DNA of 64,000 bases from Chitinophaga sp. CF418 (GCF_900142925.1 NZ_FRCN01000014.1:186001-250000); one strand, 5' to 3'. Shown: positions 45,221-54,333, numbered from the stretch's first letter. Made by a program: numbers and translations. Notes: a model not told the origin generated them from the sequence alone.

Positions 45221-45799
45221 ATGAATAAATTAAGCGCATTCGGGAAAGGAAGCATCATCCTGGTCATCATCTTTCTTGCCTCTTTGTGGATATTCCCCAT
45301 GTGGCAGATCGACCTGCGGGCGCCACAGTATCCCGGAGGTCTCTCTATGAAGATCTGGATCAATGATATTACCGGAGATGTGGACATCATTAATGGCCTG
45401 AATCATTATATCGGGATGAAAACTATTCACAAAGCGGATTTCCGGGAATTCGTCTATCTGCCGGTTGCTATACTTTCTTTCATGGGACTGGGAGTGGTGG
45501 TATTGCTACTCAATAGGAGAATCGGTTACTATCTGTGGACTGCTGTATTCCTGGTGCTCGGACTGTTTTCATTCTATGACTTTTATAAATGGGAATATGA
45601 TTACGGTCACAACCTGAATCCCGATGCACCTATAAAAGTACCCGGTATGGCGTATCAACCACCACTTTTAGGGTATAAGAAGATGCTGAACTTCGAAGCC
45701 CTGTCTCAACCACATGTCGGAGGATGGTGCTTCATTCTTGCCGGTGTATTGCTACTGGCAGGCTGTTATTATGAACGAAGAAAATCTACACGACTATGA
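45221..45799 (+). CDS. Four-TM membrane protein of the nos operon
   Basis: 192 residues with TM segments at about 8-28, 75-97, 103-122 and 170-187, and an external loop containing LRAPQYPGGLSMKIW and GLNHYIGMKTI. It occupies the place between nosZ and nosL where Bacteroidota clusters carry an unnamed membrane protein, perhaps analogous to NosB. Conserved-looking His, Met and Asp residues in the loop could handle copper or heme. Function not established. Its end overlaps nosL by 4 bp. Confidence 0.7.
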   Translation: MNKLSAFGKGSIILVIIFLASLWIFPMWQIDLRAPQYPGGLSMKIWINDITGDVDIINGLNHYIGMKTIHKADFREFVYLPVAILSFMGLGVVVLLLNRRIGYYLWTAVFLVLGLFSFYDFYKWEYDYGHNLNPDAPIKVPGMAYQPPLLGYKKMLNFEALSQPHVGGWCFILAGVLLLAGCYYERRKSTRL

Positions 45800-46224
45800 A
45801 CAACTTATTGTTTTTAGCTGCCATATTCATAGCCCTGCTCCTTACTTCCTGTAAGCGCAGCTTCCAGCCGATCGACTACGGTAAAGAGGCCTGCGCTCAT
45901 TGCAGAATGGTAATCATAGATAAAAAATTCGCCTGTGAAATAGTAGATAAAAATGGGAAAGCATACAAATTTGATGATCTGATTTGCATGAAAAAATTCA
46001 CTGGCGAACAATCAATGCAGGAGAATGAGTTATTGCTTTTTGTCGCCGCATTTAATGAACCGGACAAATACATTGATGCTAAAAAGGCCATTCTGTTAAA
46101 AGCGGATGTATTCAAAAGCCCCATGAGCGGAGGGCTCATCGCTGTTGAAACTGCTGAAGCTGCAACACACATTCAACATTCAGTAACGCATGCCCAAAAG
46201 ACAACCTGGCAAGATCTAAAATAG
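45796..46224 (+). CDS. nosL: NosL copper-binding lipoprotein
   Basis: 142 residues. Lipoprotein signal LLTSCKRS, then the NosL core: ACAHCRMVIIDKKFACEIV (Cu-binding Cys/Met), KAYKFDDLICMKKF and SPMSGGLIAVET. NosL delivers copper for CuZ assembly. Overlaps the membrane protein gene by 4 bp and precedes nosD by 5 bp. Confidence 0.9.
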   Translation: MNNLLFLAAIFIALLLTSCKRSFQPIDYGKEACAHCRMVIIDKKFACEIVDKNGKAYKFDDLICMKKFTGEQSMQENELLLFVAAFNEPDKYIDAKKAILLKADVFKSPMSGGLIAVETAEAATHIQHSVTHAQKTTWQDLK

Positions 46225-46229
46225 CAATC

Positions 46230-47462
46230 ATGTCGCCTCACAAGTTGATCATATTACTGCTTATACTCCTGCCCGGTTTATCCCGGGCAAAGTCCGTAAA
46301 GGTATATCCCGGCCAGAATAGTTTTCAAAAAGCCATTAACGCAGCAAAACGGAATGATACACTTTTGCTACAACCGGGAATATATAAAGAACACGATATT
46401 CTTATCAATAAAAAACTCGTGATCGTTGGGGTACAGTATCCTATAATTGACGGCGAACATAAGTCCCAGGTCCTCTTTATTACGGCTGATTCAGTCATAG
46501 TGCAGGGCCTCCAGGTGCAAAACACTGGCCGCTCCAGCATGACAGATATGGCTGCCATAAGGGTACAGAATGCTAATCAGGTTATCGTTCGTAGCAACAG
46601 AGCATTCAACAATACCTACGGTATCTATTTGCAAAACGCCGGTTCCACTGTTGTACAGAACAATGTCATCCAAGCCAACTCAGAAGATGAATTGAACAGC
46701 GGTAACGGTATCCATGCATGGAAATGCCATAACCTGGTAATTGCAGGAAATGACATTTCAGGACATCGTGACGGCATCTATTTTGAGTTCGTCACGGCTT
46801 CTTCTATTAGAGGGAATGTTTCACACAACAATGTTCGTTATGGATTACATTTCATGTTCTCTCATAATGATACCTACACTGACAACCGCTTTTCAGACAA
46901 TGGTTCAGGTGTGGCGGTTATGTACTCCAAAGGCGTAACGATGACCGGCAACATCTTCCGGCACAACTGGGGAGATGCGGCATATGCCATCTTATTAAAG
47001 GAAATTTCAGATAGTAAGATCAATCATAACCAGTTTCTAAAGAATACCGTTGGCCTGTATATGGAGAGTACTACCAACATTGCAGTAAGCGAAAACCAGT
47101 TCGTTGAAAATGGCTGGGGCATTAAAGTAATGGCAAGTTGCTCAGGAAGTGATTTCACGAGGAATAACTTCACAGCCAACTCCTTTGATGTTGCCACGAA
47201 TGGCACCACTATGTTAAATCACTTCAGCGAAAATTTCTGGGACAAATATGACGGTTATGATCTGGATAAAGATGGAACCGGCGATGTGCCTTATTACCCG
47301 GTAAGCGTCTATTCTGTTGTTTCCGAACGTATACCAACAGCGATGATCTTGTACCGGAGTTTTCTTACAGGCATCATGGACCAGGTGGAAAAAGTAATGC
47401 CAAGCATTATACCGGATCAACTCAAAGATGATACTCCAAGAATGAAAAAGTGGAAACTATGA
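46230..47462 (+). CDS. nosD: NosD periplasmic copper-site assembly protein
   Basis: 410 residues. Signal peptide about 1-20, then a right-handed beta helix of CASH/parallel-repeat type (about 60-330; repeated NxVxxNxF phrases such as HNDTYTDNRFSDNGSGV). Ends with the family tail GYDLDKDGTGDVPYYPVSVY and a C-terminal amphipathic stretch. Works with NosF and NosY to mature the CuZ centre. Its stop overlaps the nosF start (ATGA). Confidence 0.92.
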   Translation: MSPHKLIILLLILLPGLSRAKSVKVYPGQNSFQKAINAAKRNDTLLLQPGIYKEHDILINKKLVIVGVQYPIIDGEHKSQVLFITADSVIVQGLQVQNTGRSSMTDMAAIRVQNANQVIVRSNRAFNNTYGIYLQNAGSTVVQNNVIQANSEDELNSGNGIHAWKCHNLVIAGNDISGHRDGIYFEFVTASSIRGNVSHNNVRYGLHFMFSHNDTYTDNRFSDNGSGVAVMYSKGVTMTGNIFRHNWGDAAYAILLKEISDSKINHNQFLKNTVGLYMESTTNIAVSENQFVENGWGIKVMASCSGSDFTRNNFTANSFDVATNGTTMLNHFSENFWDKYDGYDLDKDGTGDVPYYPVSVYSVVSERIPTAMILYRSFLTGIMDQVEKVMPSIIPDQLKDDTPRMKKWKL

Positions 47463-48187
47463 TTAAGATCGAACATCTCACCAAGTCTTTCGGCAAGTTT
47501 GCCGCACTGAAAAATATCAACGTCCATATGCGACAGGGACAGGCCATCTCATTGCTTGGACCGAACGGATCAGGAAAAACAACCCTGATAAAATCTATTC
47601 TCGGCCTTGTGATTCCGGAGAAAGGTAATATCACCATTAACGGTCAATCAGTGAAGAGCGACTGGTTGTACCGCTCATTAATCGGTTATATGCCGCAAAT
47701 CGGACATTATCCTGATAATATGACCATAGACCAGGTATTTTCCCTGATCAGGGAAATGAGGAAGGATACACAGAATTATGACGAAGAACTGATCTACGGA
47801 TTTCAGTTAAATAAGCTCGGCAACAAGACGATGCGCAGCCTGTCGGGAGGAACAAGGCAGAAGGTAAGTGCTTCACTTGCATTCCTGTTTTCGCCCAGCG
47901 TGTATATTCTTGACGAACCCACTGCCGGTCTTGACCCCGTTTCAAGCGAACTGCTAAAGGAGAAGATCCAGAAAGAAAGGGAGGCCGGCAAGCTCATATT
48001 GATCACCTCCCATGTACTGAGTGATCTCGAAGGAATAGCCAGTCACATTATTTATCTGCAGGATGGAGAGCTTCTTTTTTACAGAACTGTTGAAGAGCTT
48101 CAGGCAGCCACAGGTGAAGAAAAACTAAACAGGGTGATTGCGCATATCATGAAAAATGAATCACGCGTTGCCAAAACCATACAGTGA
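47459..48187 (+). CDS. nosF: NosF ABC-type ATPase
   Basis: 242 residues from the ATG at 47459 overlapping the nosD stop; GTG at 47450 is less likely. Walker A GPNGSGKTT, signature SLSGGTRQKVSA, Walker B VYILDEPTAGLDPVS, H-loop ITSHVLSD. It energises the NosD-NosF-NosY complex for copper-site assembly. Confidence 0.92.
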   Translation: MIKIEHLTKSFGKFAALKNINVHMRQGQAISLLGPNGSGKTTLIKSILGLVIPEKGNITINGQSVKSDWLYRSLIGYMPQIGHYPDNMTIDQVFSLIREMRKDTQNYDEELIYGFQLNKLGNKTMRSLSGGTRQKVSASLAFLFSPSVYILDEPTAGLDPVSSELLKEKIQKEREAGKLILITSHVLSDLEGIASHIIYLQDGELLFYRTVEELQAATGEEKLNRVIAHIMKNESRVAKTIQ

Positions 48188-48954
48188 TGAAAACAATTAT
48201 CAAATATGTTCTGCTTGATCTGATGCGGAACAAGGTCATACTATTTTATACCATTATTTTATCAGTACTCGCGGTGGGCGTCTTAGGCATTGACGATAAT
48301 CCCACAAAGGGATTATTGAGTTTACTGAATATCACCTTGCTGTTCGTGCCACTTATCACGATCCTGTTCTCCACCATTTATTTTTTCAACGCAATAGAAT
48401 TCACAGAGCTGCTGTTATCTCAACCTATCAAGCGGAATAAGGTTATTCTGGCAGAGTATTCAGCCCTCACATTGTCTTTGTCTGCTGCTTATGCCGTGGG
48501 AATTGGAATACCGCTGTTGCTGCTTGTATCCGGTATTGAATCATTTATTCTGACGCTGATTGGCATACTGCTCACTTTTGTATTCTCCTCACTTGCCCTG
48601 CTGATCTTTGTTAAGTGCCGGGATAAAACCAAGGGAATAGGGATCGCCATTGCAACCGCACTATTCTTTACATTGCTGTTCGACGGATTTCTGCTTGCGT
48701 TTATATATTCTTTCAGCGATTATCCGATAGATCAGACAGTAGTCGGTATTATTGCATTCAATCCTATTGATCTCGCGAGGGTGCTGATGTTACTGCATCT
48801 GGATGTGGCAGTACTGATGGGTTATTCCGGCGCACTTTTTAAAAAGTTCCTGGGCTCAGCCACCGGCAGTATTTTCTCTATAGCTTGTATGATGCTGTGG
48901 ATTATTGTTCCCTTATTACTTTCAGTCAGGATATTTAACAGGAAGGACCTTTAA
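48187..48954 (+). CDS. nosY: NosY ABC-type membrane subunit
   Basis: 255 residues from the ATG at 48187 (1-bp overlap with the nosF stop). Six TM segments: about 17-37, 47-65, 93-115, 125-148, 158-178 and 230-250. ABC-2-like membrane part of the NosDFY transporter. Last gene of the operon; its end overlaps the convergent oxidase-like gene by 33 bp. Confidence 0.9.
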   Translation: MKTIIKYVLLDLMRNKVILFYTIILSVLAVGVLGIDDNPTKGLLSLLNITLLFVPLITILFSTIYFFNAIEFTELLLSQPIKRNKVILAEYSALTLSLSAAYAVGIGIPLLLLVSGIESFILTLIGILLTFVFSSLALLIFVKCRDKTKGIGIAIATALFFTLLFDGFLLAFIYSFSDYPIDQTVVGIIAFNPIDLARVLMLLHLDVAVLMGYSGALFKKFLGSATGSIFSIACMMLWIIVPLLLSVRIFNRKDL

Positions 48955-50295
48955 GCGGCCATCCGTGTCAATAACAGGACTGCGCCGATATATGGTCCGC
49001 CTGTTTTGAATGGCCATCAGCAAAGCTCCGGAGCACAGGCAAACCGCAGCGAGCAATAAGAGCCAGTCAAGCATTGAACTACTCATCATTAACATATATC
49101 CAAGTCCCTGGGAAAAGAGTGCCAGTTCGTTCAGGACAATACCTGCTACAAATGTCCATAATGCTATTGCACCCATCCTGTTGTATTTGAATAGTCTGTT
49201 CTCAATACAATAAGCAAGTATAAACAACGAAACGAATCCTAGCAATACCAAATGAAGGAAGCCTATTATTATTGGCCGGTTTGAAAAGGCAAGTACACCT
49301 AGTGAAGGTATGATGGTCAGCGCCTGGAAGATCAATTTAAATATGAAAGCGATCATCGCAATACCGACAACTTTTTTAGTAAGCGGCTTCGTTTTCTGAA
49401 TGCCAGGCAACAATGCCGGGAGCATAAGCAGGAAACATATCAGTGTGGCTATCAATAAAATACTTCCCGCAAAAGCGATTATCTGAAAGAGGTTGCTGAT
49501 CTCATGCCAGAGATAACATAGAAACATAGTAGGTAATACAGAAGCAGTTAATGACCATGTAAACCACTTTGTATACCTGTTATCTATCTTCAGATAGTGT
49601 AACATCAGGGCAAAGACAGATAAAGAGAAGAAACCACTGTATTGCAGGTGTAGATAACTGTATATGGCGTCCCTGTATAAATATGTCTGCTGCGATTTTG
49701 TTGCCATCAGGTATGCCAGCGTGAAAGCGCCTGCCGAAGAAAGGGACATATATATAACAGCCCCGATAGAGAGTACTTTTACTGAGCTGACCACAGCAGA
49801 CTTCCAGATATCTTTAATAAAAACAACAGTGAACGCGTAAGAAGAAAAAATAAACAGGTTCGAAAACAAAATACTGTAAAGTCCATATCCCTGAAACGGG
49901 AAAGTGAACAACATGCCATAGGAGGTGATCAGAATAGCTGTCAGCATCCATTTATATATCGCCTTCCCTGCGTATTCAGACGGTAAAATAATATAGGCCA
50001 TCAGCGACAACAAAGCGACCGTAATCCAGCCTCCAAAGGCAAAATGTGAGTGCGCATGTAGCAGGTACCTAAAATCCAGGAAAGGGATATTGAAAAGTAT
50101 CTTACCTCGCAATACCAATCCCAGGAGTGCCACCACTGCCAGATTCGCCAAGGCTATTTGTATCCAGGATGCCAGGGATGTATTCGCTATTCGTCGGTGA
50201 AGGCCGCCTGTTATCCCCCACCACCAACCAGATTTATGGCCCGCAGATAACGGCGCCAGTTTCTCATTTCTCGTTCCTGACTTCCTTGACTCCAT
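48922..50295 (-). CDS. Heme-copper-oxidase subunit I-like membrane protein
   Basis: 457 residues from the ATG at 50295, supported by the promoter at 50304-50335; the frame is open to 50334. About 12 TM helices with oxidase-like His positions: LLHAHSHFAFGGW, YLHLQYSGFF, LWHEIS and GFLHLVLLG. It lacks the clear CuB/Tyr pattern of cytochrome oxidases. Such divergent members occur in Bacteroidota near respiration genes. Possible quinol/NO-related or copper function; unproven. It faces the nos operon tail to tail with a 33-bp coding overlap. Confidence 0.72.
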   Translation of the reverse strand: MESRKSGTRNEKLAPLSAGHKSGWWWGITGGLHRRIANTSLASWIQIALANLAVVALLGLVLRGKILFNIPFLDFRYLLHAHSHFAFGGWITVALLSLMAYIILPSEYAGKAIYKWMLTAILITSYGMLFTFPFQGYGLYSILFSNLFIFSSYAFTVVFIKDIWKSAVVSSVKVLSIGAVIYMSLSSAGAFTLAYLMATKSQQTYLYRDAIYSYLHLQYSGFFSLSVFALMLHYLKIDNRYTKWFTWSLTASVLPTMFLCYLWHEISNLFQIIAFAGSILLIATLICFLLMLPALLPGIQKTKPLTKKVVGIAMIAFIFKLIFQALTIIPSLGVLAFSNRPIIIGFLHLVLLGFVSLFILAYCIENRLFKYNRMGAIALWTFVAGIVLNELALFSQGLGYMLMMSSSMLDWLLLLAAVCLCSGALLMAIQNRRTIYRRSPVIDTDGRLKVLPVKYPD

Positions 50296-50303
50296 AGCAA
50301 TAT

Positions 50304-50335
50304 CAAAATTAGTAAAGTTGTCAATAAAAGACAAA
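50304..50335 (-). promoter_or_regulatory. Bacteroidota promoter for the oxidase-like gene
   Basis: On the - strand, TTTG (50335-50332), a 20-nt spacer and TAATTTTG (50311-50304) form a complete -33/-7 promoter. Only 8 nt separate the -7 element from the ATG at 50295, so the mRNA is probably leaderless or nearly so. Confidence 0.6.
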
Positions 50336-50411
50336 TTTATCCTTTTTTAACTGTTGCTATTATTTCTTTAATGAGCCATTATCAGTCATTTTCGACACGG
50401 GAGATAAGGTA

Positions 50412-50633
50412 ATGCAACCTATTGAAAACACCAATGTCAGCCAGCCTGAAATGGTAATTTACAACAATCTGAAACGGGTACTGGCTGCCAGATTAGGACC
50501 ATATATACTGTATATATTCCAATGGAGGTTCTTTTCAGAAGATATCGCCGGAACCGGACTTGGCCTATCCAGGGGTAATAATATTGACCCTTTGCTGGAT
50601 CAATATGGAATGACGTTGGCACCTCGCTTTTAA
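50412..50633 (+). CDS. Doubtful small open frame
   Basis: 73 residues (NVSQPEMVIYNNLKRVLAARLG in the middle), ending 4 bp before a hairpin, in a 387-bp gap between divergent and convergent neighbours. No family or promoter recognised. Kept only because of the terminator placement. Confidence 0.22.
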   Translation: MQPIENTNVSQPEMVIYNNLKRVLAARLGPYILYIFQWRFFSEDIAGTGLGLSRGNNIDPLLDQYGMTLAPRF

Positions 50634-50637
50634 TTAT

Positions 50638-50670
50638 ATAAGTCTGTACGCCGACGGCGTACAGACTTAT
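50638..50670. terminator. Bidirectional terminator
   Basis: ATAAGTCTGTACGCC / GGCGTACAGACTTAT, perfect 15-bp arms with a GAC loop, directly downstream of the - strand glycosidase gene. Confidence 0.75.
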
Positions 50671-50682
50671 TATCACCGACCT

Positions 50683-52809
50683 TTAATACGCCACTACTAA
50701 TTTCTGCGTTACACTGTTTCCCTGCTGCTCCACCTTCAAAAAATATAGCCCTGAATGCAGATCACCTACCGGCAAACTTGCCTTTCCTCCTTCAATATTG
50801 ATCATCCGCTGACCAGCAGCCACTCCATTTACATTAAGGATTGTCACCAGGCCATTTCCTTTCCATCCATTCCTGAATTTCAGGATAGCCGTATTAATAG
50901 CAGGCTGCGGGTATACCTGCAATAAACCGGATAACTTGCTTTCATCTACCGGCGTTGGGGTAATATGTTCTGCTACACCAGCCATTCTCAACGGACTGTT
51001 TACACTGATAGTATCACTGATGACAATATCTTCTATATAAGTTTTAAAGTTACCGGTTTCCACTCCATGATCATAAGCAATCATGATACGATCAACGGTC
51101 TTTCCATTCAACCAGTTACCAATATTGCTGTAGATGCGGCGCCAGTTATTCACTACGCCATGCCCTGCACCAGGATGCATGGAAGTCCCGTTCTGATCCG
51201 TAGCACCTATATCGCGCAGGGTAGTACCGTCTGTCATTACCAGGTCTACTGTTACATAACGGGAAAGGTTGTTGGTAGGATAGGTCCAGAAGCTCAGTTT
51301 TGTAGCTGCATTCACCGGGATGCTCACATCAAATGCCCGGAAGTAATAGTAAGAGCTCGCGGTAGAATTATCTGTACCACTTATCCGTATAGATGAAGGG
51401 CCGGTATGACTAGTTTCTCCATTCACTACACCACACAAAGGAGCGCTGACATTCTGCGGAACAGAACTTGGATCGGCGCTGTTTGTCCAGCTTAACATAG
51501 CATCATATCCGGCTTCCACACTGGTACGGAACCAAAGGGGCGCTACAGCGTAAGGAATAGGCACATTGGTGGTCAGTGGCTGAGTCCCTTTCAGTACCTG
51601 TGTGGCCCTGCCGGTAAGTCGCAGGTAAAAGTCAGACCCGATATAAGTACTATCTGCACTGCTGGTCAGGAAATACTGGTTATTAGGTACTGCAAAATAG
51701 CTGTCGGCCATTTTCATGATATTGGTGCCTTCATCATATTCATCAAACATGGCGATATAAGCGGTGTTCATTCCCAGGTTCTTGATGTTGTATAGCTGAC
51801 GCCAGAAGAACTCTCCCTTATTACGTGGAATTTCATTCACCGGCCCCCCGTTCCAGTTACTCCAGGCAAAACCGGAGAAGATCACAGGCTGATAATCAAT
51901 ATTGTGAGAGTTACAATAGGCCAGATCAGGCACTAGCTGATTATTCCTGAAATTATCTGCACCTGCAAGATCCTTGAAACGGCCTACTGACCATGGAGAG
52001 ATCATATCAAATGCATCATATACCGCACTGTAACCGGCATAGGAATCATCAGTACCGGTGCGCCAGTGGGTAGGTACGCCGCCAATTACATAATAGCCTT
52101 TCCCTTTTAACCAGTTGATGATAGCCAGACTGTTACCAGGGGCGTTCGGCCGGCCGGTCAGGCCAAAGCCCCAGATACAGATCACCGGTTTACCATCCTC
52201 ATGGGCATAATAAGGTGAATTGACCACTTGCAGGTCGTTCTCTATATGTAGCCAGTCATTCTTAAAATAAGTAGTATCATCTGCACTCATGTCATACATG
52301 ATGTAGAAAATGCGCTGGTATTTCTCAGCCGCACGACGCAGGCGGGTAGTTACACTGTCGCGATTGGTCCGGAATACGCCATCCCGGGTCTCTCCCAGGA
52401 AACGCTGCAGGGCTGCGCCATCAATGCCGTTATCCTGCATCCATTTGAAATGGCGGTCAATCACTTCCGGAAACCAGGATGAGAATAACCTGGAAGGCTG
52501 TCCGTTATTCAGGTTGCCCAGCGCTGTCTGAAACAACTGACCTGCTCCGTATTCTGTAACGTCAGGATATGCCTCAAAGGTAATAGCTCCCGGAGCAGGT
52601 GAGCCGTTGTTGGTCTGGTACTGTCCGGCCGACCAGTGCCGCCAGCGGGCCACTGGCGAGCCATCTCCAAAAGCATTAAACCAGGCCTGGTAACCGCAGA
52701 TCACCTTGCCTGTAACAGATTGAGCGGCGGGCGCCACCTGAGCTGACAAAAATAAAGGGCTACAGCATGACGCTGCAATCAATAGGATTTGTAGCAATAT
52801 TTTCCGCAT
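50683..52809 (-). CDS. Secreted GH71/99-like glycoside hydrolase with T9SS sorting domain
   Basis: 708 residues. Signal peptide about 1-24 (LFLSAQ). Catalytic barrel about 30-400 resembling the GH71/99-like group: GKVICGYQAWFNAFGDGSP, HFKWMQDNGIDGAALQRF, YIMYDMSADDT, KGYYVIGGVPTHWR, AYIAMFDEYDEGTNI. A carbohydrate-binding-like beta domain (about 440-600) follows, then a type A T9SS sorting domain (about 635-708: VYPQPAINTAILKF...GLYFLKVEQQGN) that directs export by the type IX system. Probably degrades an alpha-mannan or fungal/plant glycan. Single gene. Confidence 0.82.
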   Translation of the reverse strand: MRKILLQILLIAASCCSPLFLSAQVAPAAQSVTGKVICGYQAWFNAFGDGSPVARWRHWSAGQYQTNNGSPAPGAITFEAYPDVTEYGAGQLFQTALGNLNNGQPSRLFSSWFPEVIDRHFKWMQDNGIDGAALQRFLGETRDGVFRTNRDSVTTRLRRAAEKYQRIFYIMYDMSADDTTYFKNDWLHIENDLQVVNSPYYAHEDGKPVICIWGFGLTGRPNAPGNSLAIINWLKGKGYYVIGGVPTHWRTGTDDSYAGYSAVYDAFDMISPWSVGRFKDLAGADNFRNNQLVPDLAYCNSHNIDYQPVIFSGFAWSNWNGGPVNEIPRNKGEFFWRQLYNIKNLGMNTAYIAMFDEYDEGTNIMKMADSYFAVPNNQYFLTSSADSTYIGSDFYLRLTGRATQVLKGTQPLTTNVPIPYAVAPLWFRTSVEAGYDAMLSWTNSADPSSVPQNVSAPLCGVVNGETSHTGPSSIRISGTDNSTASSYYYFRAFDVSIPVNAATKLSFWTYPTNNLSRYVTVDLVMTDGTTLRDIGATDQNGTSMHPGAGHGVVNNWRRIYSNIGNWLNGKTVDRIMIAYDHGVETGNFKTYIEDIVISDTISVNSPLRMAGVAEHITPTPVDESKLSGLLQVYPQPAINTAILKFRNGWKGNGLVTILNVNGVAAGQRMINIEGGKASLPVGDLHSGLYFLKVEQQGNSVTQKLVVAY

Positions 52810-52919
52810 ATACGTGGAGTTTGGTTCGCTACAATTTAACAGGCAAGATCTTAATAAAGGGGTTAATAACCCGCTTAATACAGGATTAACTTTCCAGTAT
52901 TCTCAAAAAAATTCTAAAC

Positions 52920-52943
52920 CGAATGAATATTCGTTTATATTTG
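52920..52943 (+). promoter_or_regulatory. TetR operator overlapping the tetR promoter
   Basis: Palindrome CGAAT-GAAT-ATTCG at 52920-52933 within the spacer, followed by the -7 element TATATTTG at 52936-52943. The ATG of the TetR gene is 4 nt after the -7 element. A near-copy of the operator precedes the VOC gene at 53554. Confidence 0.6.
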
Positions 52944-52947
52944 CACC

Positions 52948-53532
52948 ATGAGAGTTAAAGATGAAAATAAGGAGCTGACCATCCGGGAAAAAGCGATTGA
53001 GATGATTGTAAAAGAAGGGTTTGATGGTCTTAGTATGCAGAAATTGGCCAAAGAGGCTAATATTTCTGCCTCAACTATTTACATCTATTTCAAAAACCGC
53101 GAGGACTTGCTGAACCAGCTTTACATAAATGTTTGGGAGAAATTTGAAAGGGATGCCTTGACCAATTTTTCCCCCGATATGCCATTTGAGGATGGGCTAT
53201 GGTTACAATGGAAGAATCGTTTCAAAAATATCTGTCAGAATCCCCTGGAATACCAGTTTTCTGAGCAGTTCCGCAACTCTCCGCTTATTAACCACAAAGA
53301 CATAAAACCAAGTGTTTTCAGAAAAGTCATGCAGGATTTTGTTAGCAATGCCGTCAGGAAAGGAGAACTTGTTGATATACCGGCAGAGCAGTACTGGGCT
53401 ATTGCCTATGGTCCGTTTTACACCCTGGTGAAGTTCCATTTTGAAAGCACTATGGCTGGAAAACCCTTTACTCTGACAGAGCAGAAGCTGAAACAGCTCT
53501 TCAAATTAGTGATTAAATCCCTGGCTCCTTAA
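52948..53532 (+). CDS. TetR-family transcriptional repressor
   Basis: 194 residues. N-terminal HTH (about 12-58: IREKAIEMIVKEGFDGLSMQ, then KEANISASTIYIYFKNREDLL), ligand-binding helical C-terminal domain. Probably represses itself and the VOC gene 62 bp downstream through the twin AATGAATnTTCGTT sites. Ligand unknown. Confidence 0.9.
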   Translation: MRVKDENKELTIREKAIEMIVKEGFDGLSMQKLAKEANISASTIYIYFKNREDLLNQLYINVWEKFERDALTNFSPDMPFEDGLWLQWKNRFKNICQNPLEYQFSEQFRNSPLINHKDIKPSVFRKVMQDFVSNAVRKGELVDIPAEQYWAIAYGPFYTLVKFHFESTMAGKPFTLTEQKLKQLFKLVIKSLAP

Positions 53533-53553
53533 AATTTTTTTCCCTTATTAAAG

Positions 53554-53567
53554 AACGAACATTCATT
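53554..53567. promoter_or_regulatory. Second TetR operator copy
   Basis: AACGAACATTCATT, whose reverse complement differs at one of 14 positions from the site at 52922-52935. It lies 27 bp before the VOC gene. Confidence 0.5.
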
Positions 53568-53594
53568 TATTATCAACTACTAACTTTTAGAGAA

Positions 53595-53963
53595 ATGACA
53601 ATTAACCACCTTAACTTACCCGTATCGAATGTAGCGGGAGCAATAACATTCTTTGAATCCCATTTTGATTTCAAATGTCTGGAGACAAAAGGAGACAACA
53701 TGATTGCGGTATTGAGAAACCCAGCCGATTTTACCCTTGTACTGATGTCTTCAAAAATGAACAAAAATGCTAACACAGCCTATCCGGATGCATTCCATAT
53801 TGGGTTTATACTTGATAGTGCTGAAAAAGTGAATGACACCTTTTCGAAGCTAAAAGCCGGCGGAATACAGCTTGAGCGGGAGCCTCAGAAAATAAGAGAT
53901 AGCTTTGGTTTCTATTTTTATTTTGATGAGCTGTTTATTGAGGTTGCGCATTATTTGGATTGA
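53595..53963 (+). CDS. VOC-family protein (glyoxalase-like)
   Basis: 122 residues. One VOC unit pair: MTINHLNLPVSNVAGAITFF, FTLVLMSSKMNKN, FHIGFILDSAEKVNDTFSKL and FIEVAHYLD. Metal ligands His in NHLNL and Glu in FIEVAH are recognisable. Could detoxify an electrophile or bind a drug. Co-regulated with the TetR gene upstream. It overlaps the HxlR gene by 13 bp tail to tail. Confidence 0.85.
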   Translation: MTINHLNLPVSNVAGAITFFESHFDFKCLETKGDNMIAVLRNPADFTLVLMSSKMNKNANTAYPDAFHIGFILDSAEKVNDTFSKLKAGGIQLEREPQKIRDSFGFYFYFDELFIEVAHYLD

Positions 53964-54328
53964 TCATGATTTTGTCCTATCTGCTTCAAAATCACAGCCC
54001 TCAACCGGTCTGCATTTTCATCTCCCCAATTGCCTAACGCAGCGATCACCGGGATCAGGCTTCTACCAAACCCGGTTAAACTGTATTCAACTTTTGGTGG
54101 CGCCTGCGGATAAATAACCTTTGATATCAATTCATGCCCTTCCAGTTCATTCAACTGGATATTGAGCACTCTTCTTGATGCATCGGGAATTTTCCGTTGT
54201 AGTTCACTCGGTCGTTTATATCCTTCGTTTATAAACCACAACAGACGGATCTTCCACTTGCCGTATAACACTTCGGCAACCAGGTCAAGTCCGCAATTCA
54301 GGTTCGGAGAAATTTTTCTTTCATACAT
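53951..54328 (-). CDS. HxlR-family transcriptional regulator
   Basis: 125 residues. Winged helix of HxlR type: AEVLYGKWKIRLLWFINEG, RPSELQRKIPDASRRVLNIQLNEL and VEYSLTGFGRSLIPVI. Divergent from the SDR gene, which is its likely target. Its start lies 5 nt after a complete -33/-7 promoter, so the message is probably leaderless. Confidence 0.9.
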   Translation of the reverse strand: MYERKISPNLNCGLDLVAEVLYGKWKIRLLWFINEGYKRPSELQRKIPDASRRVLNIQLNELEGHELISKVIYPQAPPKVEYSLTGFGRSLIPVIAALGNWGDENADRLRAVILKQIGQNHDQSK

Positions 54329-54333
54329 AGCAA

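Noticed and set aside
44833..45390. 185-residue - strand frame across nosZ end
   Set aside because: Antisense to nosZ and the 4-TM gene, with no domain and shared codon periodicity.
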